Of a DNA stretch of 7,044 bases, positions 1 to 6,477 are shown piece by piece (position 1 is the stretch's first letter; every line of letters starts with the position of its first letter). The stretch is from NCBI GenBank assembly GCA_013696015.1, contig JACCZI010000008.1, positions 1-7,044 of the forward strand. Direction: 5' to 3'. The stretch is from Nocardioidaceae bacterium (GTDB taxonomy: Bacteria; Actinomycetota; Actinomycetes; Propionibacteriales; Nocardioidaceae). A program made the translations under genes and the position numbers. The notes beneath the pieces are model-generated. The model did not search any database, was not told where the DNA came from, and was given only the letters and a program-made list of their open reading frames with translations.

Positions 1-768
1 GACTTCCTCTGCACGCATGCCGTCGAACACAGCGTCCTGCTGACCTCGGCGCACTTGAGCATCGCTGAGCCGTCCGGGAAGGCGCTGTGGCTGTGGGCGG
101 AGCGTGACGGTCGGGTCGTCGCGGCAGCGCAGCACCAACCGCCGCGACAGGCGTACGTCTCACTCGTCCCCGACGACGTGATGCTTTCGCTCGCGCACGC
201 GGTGTACGACCAGCGCCCGGACGTGCCCGGTGTCGGCGGCATGCGCCGCGACGCCGAGGCGTTCGGCCGCGAGTGGCGCGCGGTCGCCGGCACTCGGATC
301 ACGGCGACGATGGCGCAGGGCATCTACGTTGCCGACCTGGTGCGGCCGCCTCCCGGTGTGCCAGGTCAGCTGCGGGTTGCCGGACCGGCGGACCGCGACC
401 TCGTACAGGCATGGTCCGACGACTTCCGCGACGAGATCGAAAGTGAGCTTGTGCCGCGCGTGGACGTTCGACCCCGGATCGACCAGGGTCTGGTGTTCGT
501 GTGGGACGACTCCGGCGCGCCGGTCTCGCTGGCAGCCGTCTCGCCGGCGTACGGCGGCGTTGTCCGGGTGTCGCTGGTCTACACCCCGCCTGCGCTGCGA
601 GGGCGAGGCTACGCCGCCGCGTGCGTCGCGGCCGTCACGGCGCGGTCGTTGGAGTGGGGCCACCGGTGCATGCTCTACACGGACCTGGCCAACCCGACGT
701 CGAACGGCGTCTACCAGCGGGTCGGCTACCACCGGGTCGGCGAGGCGGTAGAGCTGCGCTTTTCGTAA
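1..768 (+). CDS. GNAT family N-acetyltransferase, 5' end outside the window
   Basis: The frame is open from base 1 to the TAA at 766-768 (255 visible residues), and the first 18 codons already read like the N-terminus of this family (FLCTHAVEHSVLL). The true start is therefore probably upstream; the TTG at 55 is unlikely to be the start. The C-terminal half is a typical GNAT fold. Acetyl-CoA-binding motif A is VYTPPALRGRGYA (about visible residues 193-205, with the R-G-x-G-x-A loop), and the late motif LYTDLANPTSNGVYQRVGY (about 225-243) carries the usual N-x-x-S-N and YxxxGY elements. The N-terminal half is a diverged second domain, as in two-domain actinobacterial GNATs. The enzyme should transfer an acetyl group from acetyl-CoA to an amine in the cytoplasm; its substrate cannot be read from sequence. 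The gene converges on the methyltransferase gene, with 4 nt between the stop codons. Confidence 0.88.
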   Translation, partial: DFLCTHAVEHSVLLTSAHLSIAEPSGKALWLWAERDGRVVAAAQHQPPRQAYVSLVPDDVMLSLAHAVYDQRPDVPGVGGMRRDAEAFGREWRAVAGTRITATMAQGIYVADLVRPPPGVPGQLRVAGPADRDLVQAWSDDFRDEIESELVPRVDVRPRIDQGLVFVWDDSGAPVSLAAVSPAYGGVVRVSLVYTPPALRGRGYAAACVAAVTARSLEWGHRCMLYTDLANPTSNGVYQRVGYHRVGEAVELRFS

Positions 769-782
769 GGACTCAGCGCAGC
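753..782. terminator. Candidate bidirectional terminator hairpin at convergent gene ends
   Basis: GCTGCGCT (753-760) and AGCGCAGC (775-782) are perfect 8-bp inverted arms around a 14-nt loop. The hairpin spans both stop codons, the TAA of the acetyltransferase (766-768) and the stop of the minus-strand methyltransferase (773-775). No T-run follows on either strand, so it is not a classical intrinsic terminator. GC-rich hairpins without a T-run at convergent gene ends are common in actinobacteria. The pairing is seen directly; the terminator role is inferred from position. Confidence 0.45.
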
Positions 783-1336
783 GGGACGAAGCGGTACGAC
801 CCGTGGAGCGTGACCTCGTGGTCACCGGCGTCTCCGCCGCGAACACGCAGCATCGTGCCGCGGACCGGGATCACCAGGACGCCACCCGGACGCAGCTGCC
901 GGACCAGCGCCTCGGGGAGCTCGTCGGCCTGCGCGGACACCAGGATCCGGTCGTACGGTGCCTCCTCCGGCCAGCCGAGCTGGTCCGCTTCGGCAGGGAG
1001 CACCCGGGCCCAGGGCATCGGGTAGCGGGCCATGTTGCCGGCGCCCCACTCAGCCAGCCCGGGGAGCAGCTCGACGCCGATGACGGTGCCTTCGGGGCCG
1101 ACGAGGTGGCCGAGCAGCGCGGTGGTCCATCCCGACCCCGCTCCCACATCGAGGACCCGCTGCCCGGGTCGTACGTCGAGCAGCCCCAGCATGTTGGCCA
1201 CGGTGCGCGGCTGGGAGTTGGTCTGGCCACCGCCGATGGGCAACGGCAGGTCGTTCTTCGCCTGGTCCCGCAGCTCGGGAGGCACGAAGTCCGCCCGGGC
1301 GATCGCGACCATCGCCTGCGCCACGGCGTCGGTCAT
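773..1336 (-). CDS. Protein-L-isoaspartate O-methyltransferase-like SAM enzyme
   Basis: This 187-residue protein looks like the PCMT family, which methylates L-isoaspartyl residues in aged proteins using S-adenosylmethionine. Visible marks are FVPPELR near residue 18, then GGGQTNSQPRTVANML (the family's G-x-G-Q-T-x-S-Q-P active-site loop), SAM motif I VLDVGAGSGWTTALLG, the acidic post-I strand VIGVELLPG, and PYDRILVSAQ and LRPGGVLVIPV for the later SAM-fold strands. It is slightly shorter than the roughly 210 residues usual for PCMT and lacks a long C-terminal extension. The ATG at 1336 is chosen because the protein begins there in family register. The open frame continues far upstream, but only as an out-of-frame reading of the aldolase gene. 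No Shine-Dalgarno precedes the ATG; it overlaps the upstream stop as ATGA, so translation probably depends on coupling. Related small-molecule methyltransferases cannot be fully excluded. Confidence 0.85.
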   Translation of the reverse strand: MTDAVAQAMVAIARADFVPPELRDQAKNDLPLPIGGGQTNSQPRTVANMLGLLDVRPGQRVLDVGAGSGWTTALLGHLVGPEGTVIGVELLPGLAEWGAGNMARYPMPWARVLPAEADQLGWPEEAPYDRILVSAQADELPEALVRQLRPGGVLVIPVRGTMLRVRGGDAGDHEVTLHGSYRFVPLR

Positions 1337-2490
1337 GTGCCGAGAGAGCCCAGCACCACCGCGGTCATCCGCTTGGCGACCTCTGCGGCGCCGATGTCGC
1401 AGGTCGCGGATCCGACGGTGAACTCGGTCACCGACCACCCCGGCACGTCGGCGCCCTGCCAGTAGGCGCTGATCGCCTCCTGGGTGGACTCCAGGTGCTC
1501 GAGCAGCCGGGCGTTGACGTCGCGCTCGTCGACGGAGGCGTACATGCGGAAGGCGTTGGTGTGCGGCGGGTCCGGTGTGATCCGCAGCCCGGCGTCGCTG
1601 AGGGCTGTCGCTAGCTCGACGGCGACCTCGTGGTACTCGGCCATCCGGGGCAGGTGGCGCTGCAGGCCGGCGCGGGCCGACACGGCGTACGGCAGCAGCG
1701 TCAGCAGGTTGCCGCCGTGGCGACGTTGCCAGCGGCGGGACTCGGCGATGACGTCGTCCGGTCCGGCCACGGCGGCGCCGGCGAGCCCGCCGAGACCCTT
1801 GTAGAACGAGACGTACGCACTGTCGGCGAGCCCGACGACCTCGGCGAGGGAGTGGCCGAGATACGGGGTGCTCTCCCACAGCCGCGCACCGTCGAGGTGC
1901 AGCGGTATCTGGCGGTCGTGACATGCCGCAGCGAAGGCGGTGAGGTCGTCCCAGCTCGGCAGGAGGTGGCCGCCGTCGCGCAGCGGCAGCTCGAGCGTGA
2001 CCGCACCGAGGCGGCCCGGGAGGTCGGCCAGGTCCGCCGGCGTGGGTTGCCGCTCTTCGTCGCTGAGGCGCTCGAGCACCATCCCGTGGAGCGCCGGGAG
2101 CGCATCGAGCTCGTGGACGACAAGGTGGGACAGGCCATGCACGGCGATCCTGGGGGATTCTTGCCGGTCGGACCACACGCGTAGAACGCACTGCTGGGCC
2201 ATGATGCCACTGGGCATGAACGAGGCCGCTTCGGTGCCGAGCAGCCGGGAGATCTCCGCCTCGAGCTCGGCCAGCACTCCACCCTCGCCGTAGCGATCGG
2301 CAACGGCGCCGGCATCCAGTTCCGCCAGTGCGGCCAGCTCGGCACCCGGCTGGACCGGGCCATGTCCGAACAGCGCGGTCTGGCAGGCCGCTCGGGCCGC
2401 CTGGCGCCGCTGCTCGAGCGCCTCGTCGGCTTTCGTGGGCATTCCTTGGACGATACGCCTCGCCGGTGCCCACCCGCCGTTGGCGTTCAT
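1333..2490 (-). CDS. Threonine aldolase / beta-eliminating lyase-like PLP enzyme
   Basis: Fold-type I PLP enzyme of the Beta_elim_lyase family (385 residues from this start). Visible marks are YGEGGVLAELEAEISRLLG near residue 67, EAASFMPSGIMAQQ near 87-100 (cofactor phosphate-binding region), HLDGARLWES with the PLP-ring Asp at about 200, and SFYKGLGGLAG with the Schiff-base Lys at about 231. Low-specificity threonine aldolases split L-threonine or allo-threonine to glycine and acetaldehyde. This actinobacterial branch is diverged, so another beta-hydroxy amino acid substrate or a lyase reaction is possible. The start is uncertain. ATG 2490 has GGAAG 6 nt upstream. ATG 2442 fits the usual short N-terminus better, but its AAGGA abuts the codon. 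An in-frame GTG at 2529 has no ribosome site. The stop overlaps the methyltransferase start (ATGA), which implies co-translation. A 27-bp palindrome lies just upstream. Confidence 0.85.
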   Translation of the reverse strand: MNANGGWAPARRIVQGMPTKADEALEQRRQAARAACQTALFGHGPVQPGAELAALAELDAGAVADRYGEGGVLAELEAEISRLLGTEAASFMPSGIMAQQCVLRVWSDRQESPRIAVHGLSHLVVHELDALPALHGMVLERLSDEERQPTPADLADLPGRLGAVTLELPLRDGGHLLPSWDDLTAFAAACHDRQIPLHLDGARLWESTPYLGHSLAEVVGLADSAYVSFYKGLGGLAGAAVAGPDDVIAESRRWQRRHGGNLLTLLPYAVSARAGLQRHLPRMAEYHEVAVELATALSDAGLRITPDPPHTNAFRMYASVDERDVNARLLEHLESTQEAISAYWQGADVPGWSVTEFTVGSATCDIGAAEVAKRMTAVVLGSLGT

Positions 2491-2496
2491 CCGAGA

Positions 2497-2501
2497 CTTC
2501 C
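2497..2501 (-). promoter_or_regulatory. Shine-Dalgarno GGAAG for the aldolase-like gene
   Basis: GGAAG on the minus strand sits 6 nt before ATG 2490 and is the main reason for preferring that start over 2442. Four of its five bases lie inside one arm of the 27-bp palindrome, so a folded mRNA would hide this site. Confidence 0.45.
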
Positions 2502-2524
2502 GACGCCTCGCCGAGGGGTCGGAA
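2498..2524. repeat. 27-bp near-perfect palindrome upstream of the aldolase-like gene
   Basis: On the minus strand the arms are TTCCGAC-C-CCTCG and CGAGG-C-GTCGGAA around a single central G, with 12 of 13 arm positions complementary. As RNA it would form a 7-bp stem, a C-C mismatch, a 4-bp stem and a GGC triloop. It lies in the 75-nt gap between the YjbQ gene stop (2566) and ATG 2490, and it covers the aldolase Shine-Dalgarno. No T-run follows. It could be an operator for a dimeric regulator, a translation-blocking hairpin, or a terminator-like element for the YjbQ gene; the sequence alone does not decide. Confidence 0.7.
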
Positions 2525-2565
2525 CCCACCTGGGGAGAGAAACGGCGACGGCGAGCGCAGGAAGG

Positions 2566-2985
2566 TCAGCCCTCGAGGAATGACAGCCGGACGGTGCGCT
2601 CGGGGTTGTCGACGTTGAGGTCGACCAGGCAGATGCTCTGCCAGGTGCCGAGCGCCAGCTGGCCATGGACCACCGGTACGGTCGCGTACGGCGGCACCAG
2701 CGCCGGCATCACGTGGGAGCGGCCGTGTCCGCGACTGCCATGACGGTGGCGCCAGCGCTCATCGGCAGGCAAGAGGTCGCCCAGCGCCGCTAGCAGGTCG
2801 TTGTCGCTGCCAGAACCGGTCTCGATAACGGCTATGCCCGCTGTCGCATGCGGCACGAACAGGTGCAGCAGGCCGTCCCCCTCCCCCCGAATGAACGCCG
2901 CACAGTCATCGGTGATGTCGAGTACGGCTTCGACAGTGCCCGTGGCGTATGACCGCGTCTCGCTGCGCATACCCGATGCTGACAT
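2566..2985 (-). CDS. YjbQ / UPF0047 family protein (secondary thiamine-phosphate synthase family)
   Basis: This 139-residue protein has the usual length and pattern of the YjbQ/UPF0047 family. Marks are LLHLFVPHATAGIAVIE (about residues 39-55, with the H-x-T-A-x-x-x-x-E core), RSHVMPALVPPYATVPVVHG (about 89-108), QLALGTWQSICLVDLN (about 109-124, with the LGTWQ signature), and DNPERTVRL at the C-terminus with the conserved Arg at about 133. Members have a compact trimeric fold with conserved histidines. Some E. coli work links the family to weak thiamine-phosphate synthase activity, but its real role is uncertain. ATG 2985 is chosen because GGGG lies 4 nt upstream; ATG 2970, five codons later, lacks a clear site. 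The loop at 78-91 is unusually rich in His and Arg. The protein is cytoplasmic, with no signal or membrane segment. The gene sits apart from both neighbours (87 and 75 nt). Confidence 0.86.
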   Translation of the reverse strand: MSASGMRSETRSYATGTVEAVLDITDDCAAFIRGEGDGLLHLFVPHATAGIAVIETGSGSDNDLLAALGDLLPADERWRHRHGSRGHGRSHVMPALVPPYATVPVVHGQLALGTWQSICLVDLNVDNPERTVRLSFLEG

Positions 2986-3040
2986 GGTGCCCCGTGCCGC
3001 CCGCTCCTCGCGGTGCCTTCTGAAGTCTCGGATCGTGGCG

Positions 3041-3068
3041 AAATTTTCTGCACAGGGAGGTTGCGCAG
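3041..3068 (-). terminator. Candidate hairpin terminator after the VWA gene
   Basis: Read on the minus strand, CTGCGCA and TGTGCAG pair over 7 bp (one G-U wobble) around the loop ACCTCCC. The hairpin starts 4 nt after the VWA stop codon and is followed by AAAATTT, the only notably AT-rich stretch in this part of the window. The position is right for a terminator, but the T-run is short and displaced by four A residues, so termination may be partial. Confidence 0.42.
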
Positions 3069-3072
3069 CGGG

Positions 3073-5055
3073 TTAGGCGGAGCGACGGCGACCGCGGCGG
3101 GCGCGCAGGTAGTCGGCGACGACGTACTCGCCGAGCCGCCCCAGCTCGGGGGTGAAGACGCGACCGCCGTTGCGGCGGGCCACCGCATCCACGAACCGGG
3201 CCAGCCCCGCGTCCTCGCCGAGCATGAAGATGTTGAGCGTGGCGCCCAAGCGCGTGATCGTGTCCACCTCGGCGACCGTCGCGCGTAGCGTCGCCGCCGT
3301 GGGAGGCCAGTGGAAGAACGGCAGGCCGTCCGCCGCGACGTGCGCCGTGGGCTCCCCGTCGGTCACGACCAGGACGACCGGTTCCGCCTCCGGATGACGG
3401 CGCAGATGGCGGCCGGCGAGCATCAGCGCGTGATGCAGGTTGGTGCCCTGGATCCACTCCGGCTCGACGTCGGCGAGCTCGCCCGGCGTCAACCGTCGGG
3501 CGGTGCGGTCGAAGCCGATGATCTGCAGCGCATCCTGACGGAACCGGGTCGCGACCAGGTGAGACAGCGCTAGAGCGGTCTGCTTCATCGGTGCCCAGCG
3601 GTCCTCGTTGACCATCGAGAACGACAGGTCGACGCAGAGCGCCACCGCAGCGGCGGTCCGGCGTTCCGTCTCGGCGACGGCGAAGTCGTCCACGTGCAGC
3701 CGCAGCGGCAGCGCAACCGGCCCGGCCGCCGCAGTGCGCAGTGCGGTGTTGTGCAGCGTGCGCACAGTGTCGATCGGACGCTCGTCGCCGAACACCCAGG
3801 CCACGCTGGCACCGGTGCGCTCGTCGGCTGCTCCCGTACGGAGGTCGTCATGCTGCCCGGCGCCACCGGCGTCGAGCTGGCGGAAGATCCGGCGCAGTGC
3901 GGTCTCACCGAGCCGGCGCAACGCCTTCGGTGTGAGCGACACTCCGGACGCGCTGCGGCGGACGTAGCCTTGTCGCTCCAGCTCACGCTCGAGGCCGCGC
4001 AACGCCTGCAGGTCCTGCACCGCCGAGGGCGCCAGCTGGCGCTCCAACGCCTCGACGTCGACGTTGTCGAGGCTGGCACCGGCGTAGCTCTGGCTCAGCT
4101 GCGCCTCGAGCGCCTCGAGGTCGGCAAGGTCGGCGACCGCGCCGACGGCGTCGCCGTAGCCGAGTGGCTCGTTGCCCCGGATGTCGGCCGAGCCCCCCCG
4201 CATCGATCCCGGGCGCAGCGACTGCAAGGTGTCGTGCAGCTGGGCGAGCTGGCTCTCCAGGTCTACATCGCCCAGCGCCTCGCTCATCAACCGCGAGAGC
4301 TGGTCGCGCTGTGCGGAGCTGAGCGAGCCCATCATCCGCTCGGCGGCTTCCTGGCGCCGGGCCAGCAGGTCGACCAGGTCGTCGGTGTCTCGCGGGTTCT
4401 CGGGGAAGAACTCGCCGTGCCGCGCCATGAAGCCGCTGAACTTTTCGCTGGTGTCTTCGCCCCGCGCGTGCGCCGACAGCAGCGCGTTGAGGTCAGCGAG
4501 CATGTCGCGCACCCGCGCCATCGCCGCGGGGTCGTTGCCGCTCAGCGCGTCCCGCATGCCGGCGAACTGCGCGTCGAGCACCTCGCGGCGCAGCATCGCC
4601 TGGATCGCCTCGTAGCCGGCCTGTGCCTGCGGTGAGTGCCACTCGTATGACCCGAGGTCACGTACTGCGCCGGCTGTGTCGTCGGGCAGGTCGTCGAGCG
4701 TCATCTCGGCCAGTCGCGCGGCGTCGTCGGCCTCGGCCGCCAGCGTCTCGCGCTCCTCCGCGAGCACCTGGTCCAGCGCGGCGCGCACCCGGTCAATGGT
4801 GCCCGCCAGGTTGCCCCGCCGCTGCAGCTGACGGCGCCGGCGCATCACCTGGCGGCGCAGCTCGTCGAGCCCCTGGCGGCCGTTCGCGCCGCGGCGCAGC
4901 AGCCTGTTCAGGGCATCGCGCAGGGTGTCACCGGCGAGCATGTCGGAGCCGATCTGGTCCACGGCGGCCCGGACGTCGTACGGCGCCGCGAGCGGGTCGC
5001 CACCGCCTCGCCAGGTGCCGTACCGGAACCGGTTCCGGCGATGCCGGTCGGCCAC
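3073..5055 (-). CDS. VWA-domain protein, partner of the adjacent AAA+ ATPase
   Basis: This 660-residue protein has a C-terminal von Willebrand factor A domain (about residues 467-625) with a complete metal-ion-dependent adhesion site: DLSFS (Asp476, Ser478, Ser480), Thr538 in IQGTNLHHAL and Asp566 in VVTDGEPT. The first 450 residues are mostly helical and charged, with an Arg-rich stretch near 68-80 and acidic helices near 95-125 and 300-345. The protein ends in a basic tail (RARRGRRRSA). No signal peptide or membrane segment is seen. It resembles the uncharacterised VWA family COG4867; from memory, M. tuberculosis Rv0959 is a homologue of similar size. ChlD, CobT, NorD and ViaA are functional analogues that couple a MoxR/ChlI ATPase to a client. 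The start is GTG 5055: GGGAG lies 7 nt upstream inside the last ATPase codons, and RNRFRYGTW at residues 7-15 matches the expected family N-terminus. The 3-nt gap to the ATPase supports one complex. Confidence 0.9.
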   Translation of the reverse strand: MADRHRRNRFRYGTWRGGGDPLAAPYDVRAAVDQIGSDMLAGDTLRDALNRLLRRGANGRQGLDELRRQVMRRRRQLQRRGNLAGTIDRVRAALDQVLAEERETLAAEADDAARLAEMTLDDLPDDTAGAVRDLGSYEWHSPQAQAGYEAIQAMLRREVLDAQFAGMRDALSGNDPAAMARVRDMLADLNALLSAHARGEDTSEKFSGFMARHGEFFPENPRDTDDLVDLLARRQEAAERMMGSLSSAQRDQLSRLMSEALGDVDLESQLAQLHDTLQSLRPGSMRGGSADIRGNEPLGYGDAVGAVADLADLEALEAQLSQSYAGASLDNVDVEALERQLAPSAVQDLQALRGLERELERQGYVRRSASGVSLTPKALRRLGETALRRIFRQLDAGGAGQHDDLRTGAADERTGASVAWVFGDERPIDTVRTLHNTALRTAAAGPVALPLRLHVDDFAVAETERRTAAAVALCVDLSFSMVNEDRWAPMKQTALALSHLVATRFRQDALQIIGFDRTARRLTPGELADVEPEWIQGTNLHHALMLAGRHLRRHPEAEPVVLVVTDGEPTAHVAADGLPFFHWPPTAATLRATVAEVDTITRLGATLNIFMLGEDAGLARFVDAVARRNGGRVFTPELGRLGEYVVADYLRARRGRRRSA

Positions 5056-5058
5056 GGC

Positions 5059-6465
5059 TCAGCTCCCGTACACGGTGACGCCGTCGACGGTGTCCTTGGC
5101 GAGCCGGCGGGAGAGGTGCAGGCCCTCGAGGACGAACTCGACCGCGGCGGCGGCCTGTCCGGGCGAGACCGTGTCCTCCTCGACGCCGAGCCGGTCGAGC
5201 ACCGTCGCGAGGCCCGGGACGCTGCCCATCTGCGCGAGCACGTCGTCGGCGGGCGTCAAGACCCCGGTCTCGAGCGTCTCGCCCTCCGCGAAGTGCGCGG
5301 TGAACGCCGCCAGGTCCACGCCCCGCAACCGGTCACGGAAGGTCGCGGCGGTCGCGACGCGCAGCAGGTGCGTCAGTACGTCGTACTCCCGACCCTCCTC
5401 GCCCATCTCGAACTCGACCTTCCCCCGCAGCGTGGGTACGACGTCGGGCAGATCGGCGATACGGGCGACGGGCTCGGACTCGCCCGTCAGCGCGGCCCGG
5501 CGCAGTGCGGACGCGGAGGCTGCCTCGGTAGCGGCGATCGCGAAGCGGGCCGACACACCCGAGCGCTGGTCGATCGCCGCCGACTCGCGCAGCCCGGCGG
5601 CGAAGCGCGCGACGACCTCGACCAGGTGCACCGGCACGGCCGCGACGACGGTGGCCTCCTGCGTGACAAGCGTGACCTCGTCGTCGATGTCGAGGGGATA
5701 GTGGGTCCGGATCTCGGCGCCGAAGCGGTCCTTGAGCGGGGTGATGATGCGGCCGCGGTTGGTGTAGTCCTCCGGGTTGGCCGAGGCGACCAACAGGAGG
5801 TCGAGCGGCAGCCGCAAGGCGTAGCCGCGCACCTGGATGTCTCGTTCCTCGAGCACGTTGAACAGCGCCACCTGGATCCGCTCGGCGAGGTCGGGCAGCT
5901 CGTTGATGGCGAAGATCCCGCGGTTCGTGCGGGGCAACAACCCGTAGTGCACGGTTTCGGGGTCACCGAGCGGGCGGCCCTGCGCAACCTTGGTGGGATC
6001 GATGTCACCGATCAGGTCGCCGACGCTGGTGTCCGGTGTCGCGAGCTTCTCGCCGTAGCGGTCGTCGCGGTGGCGCCACCCGACCGGCAGCTCGCCGCCG
6101 AGCTGGGCGATGAGAGTGCGGCAACGTACGCACACCGGTGTTGCCGGATCGTCGTGGATCTCACATCCCTCGACGACGGGCGACCACTCGTCAAGCAGCC
6201 CGGTCAGCGTGCGCATGAGCCGGGTCTTGCCCTGGCCGCGCTCGCCGAGCAGCACGACGTCATGGCCGGCGAGCAGCGCACGTTCGAGCTCGGGCAGCAC
6301 GGTGTCGTCAAAGCCGACGATGCCAGGAAAGGCCGTGGCGCCGCCGCGCAGCGCGGCCACGAGGTTGGTGCGGATCTCGGCCTTGACAGTGCGCGGTTGG
6401 TAGCCGGCGGCAGACAGCTCCGCCAAGGTGACGATCGAGGGTCGCTCGGTGGTGATGTGGCTCAC
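5059..6465 (-). CDS. MoxR/ChlI-type AAA+ ATPase (often labelled magnesium chelatase)
   Basis: A 468-residue AAA+ ATPase of the ChlI/MoxR clade. Walker A is GERGQGKT (residues 74-81). The helix-2 insert region carries DLIGDIDP (150-157), the Walker B position reads GIFAINEL (183-190, Glu189), sensor 1 is VASANPEDY (226-234), and an arginine-finger candidate is Arg247 in PLKDRF. Between Walker A and B is an insert with Cys101, His104, Cys112 and Cys115. The C-terminal third is a helical lid with ARFAIAATEAA. The protein should form ATP-driven rings that remodel a client with its VWA partner. From memory, M. tuberculosis Rv0958 is a homologue. No chelatase H or CobN subunit is nearby, so chelatase activity is not supported. 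The start chosen is GTG 6465, which gives MSHITTERPSIVTLAEL. It has no Shine-Dalgarno but a -10-like TATCGT 6 nt upstream. The frame stays open to 6762, but those codons run through the intergenic region and antisense to the next gene. Confidence 0.88.
   Translation of the reverse strand: MSHITTERPSIVTLAELSAAGYQPRTVKAEIRTNLVAALRGGATAFPGIVGFDDTVLPELERALLAGHDVVLLGERGQGKTRLMRTLTGLLDEWSPVVEGCEIHDDPATPVCVRCRTLIAQLGGELPVGWRHRDDRYGEKLATPDTSVGDLIGDIDPTKVAQGRPLGDPETVHYGLLPRTNRGIFAINELPDLAERIQVALFNVLEERDIQVRGYALRLPLDLLLVASANPEDYTNRGRIITPLKDRFGAEIRTHYPLDIDDEVTLVTQEATVVAAVPVHLVEVVARFAAGLRESAAIDQRSGVSARFAIAATEAASASALRRAALTGESEPVARIADLPDVVPTLRGKVEFEMGEEGREYDVLTHLLRVATAATFRDRLRGVDLAAFTAHFAEGETLETGVLTPADDVLAQMGSVPGLATVLDRLGVEEDTVSPGQAAAAVEFVLEGLHLSRRLAKDTVDGVTVYGS
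5063..5067 (-). promoter_or_regulatory. Shine-Dalgarno GGGAG for the VWA gene, inside the ATPase gene end
   Basis: GGGAG on the minus strand spans the Gly and Ser codons just before the ATPase TGA and lies 7 nt before GTG 5055. It fixes that start and implies that ribosomes ending the ATPase can restart on the VWA gene. Confidence 0.6.
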
Positions 6466-6471
6466 GACATG

Positions 6472-6477
6472 ACGATA
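6472..6477 (-). promoter_or_regulatory. Candidate -10 element for a leaderless ATPase/VWA transcript
   Basis: TATCGT on the minus strand matches the actinobacterial TANNNT -10 pattern and lies 6 nt before GTG 6465, the spacing expected when transcription starts at the start codon itself. The lack of any Shine-Dalgarno before this GTG agrees. A -35 is weak: TTGGTC with a 19-nt spacer is the best candidate. The hexamer also sits in a short dyad, GACG-TAT-CGTC. Confidence 0.4.

Noticed and set aside
160..846. 228-codon minus-strand frame opposite the acetyltransferase
   Set aside because: It is antisense to a clear GNAT gene, has no motif, and overlaps the end of the methyltransferase gene.
1630..2184. 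184-codon + strand frame opposite the aldolase-like gene
   Set aside because: It is a shadow of a gene with intact PLP motifs. Its product has no domain and a Val/Arg/Glu composition typical of antisense frames in GC-rich DNA.
1337..2473. Upstream extension of the methyltransferase frame, giving a 566-residue protein
   Set aside because: The extra 379 codons are an out-of-frame reading of the aldolase gene, rich in Arg, Pro and Ala. The methyltransferase has a proper start at 1336.
3694..4635. 313-codon open frame on the + strand inside the VWA gene
   Set aside because: It is antisense to a VWA gene with an intact MIDAS site, has no recognisable domain, and has an Arg/Ala/Val-rich composition.
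5059..6465. Naming the ATPase as magnesium chelatase subunit ChlI/BchI
   Set aside because: The AAA+ clade fits, but no H subunit or tetrapyrrole gene is seen, Walker B differs and a Cys/His insert is present. The name would over-state the function.
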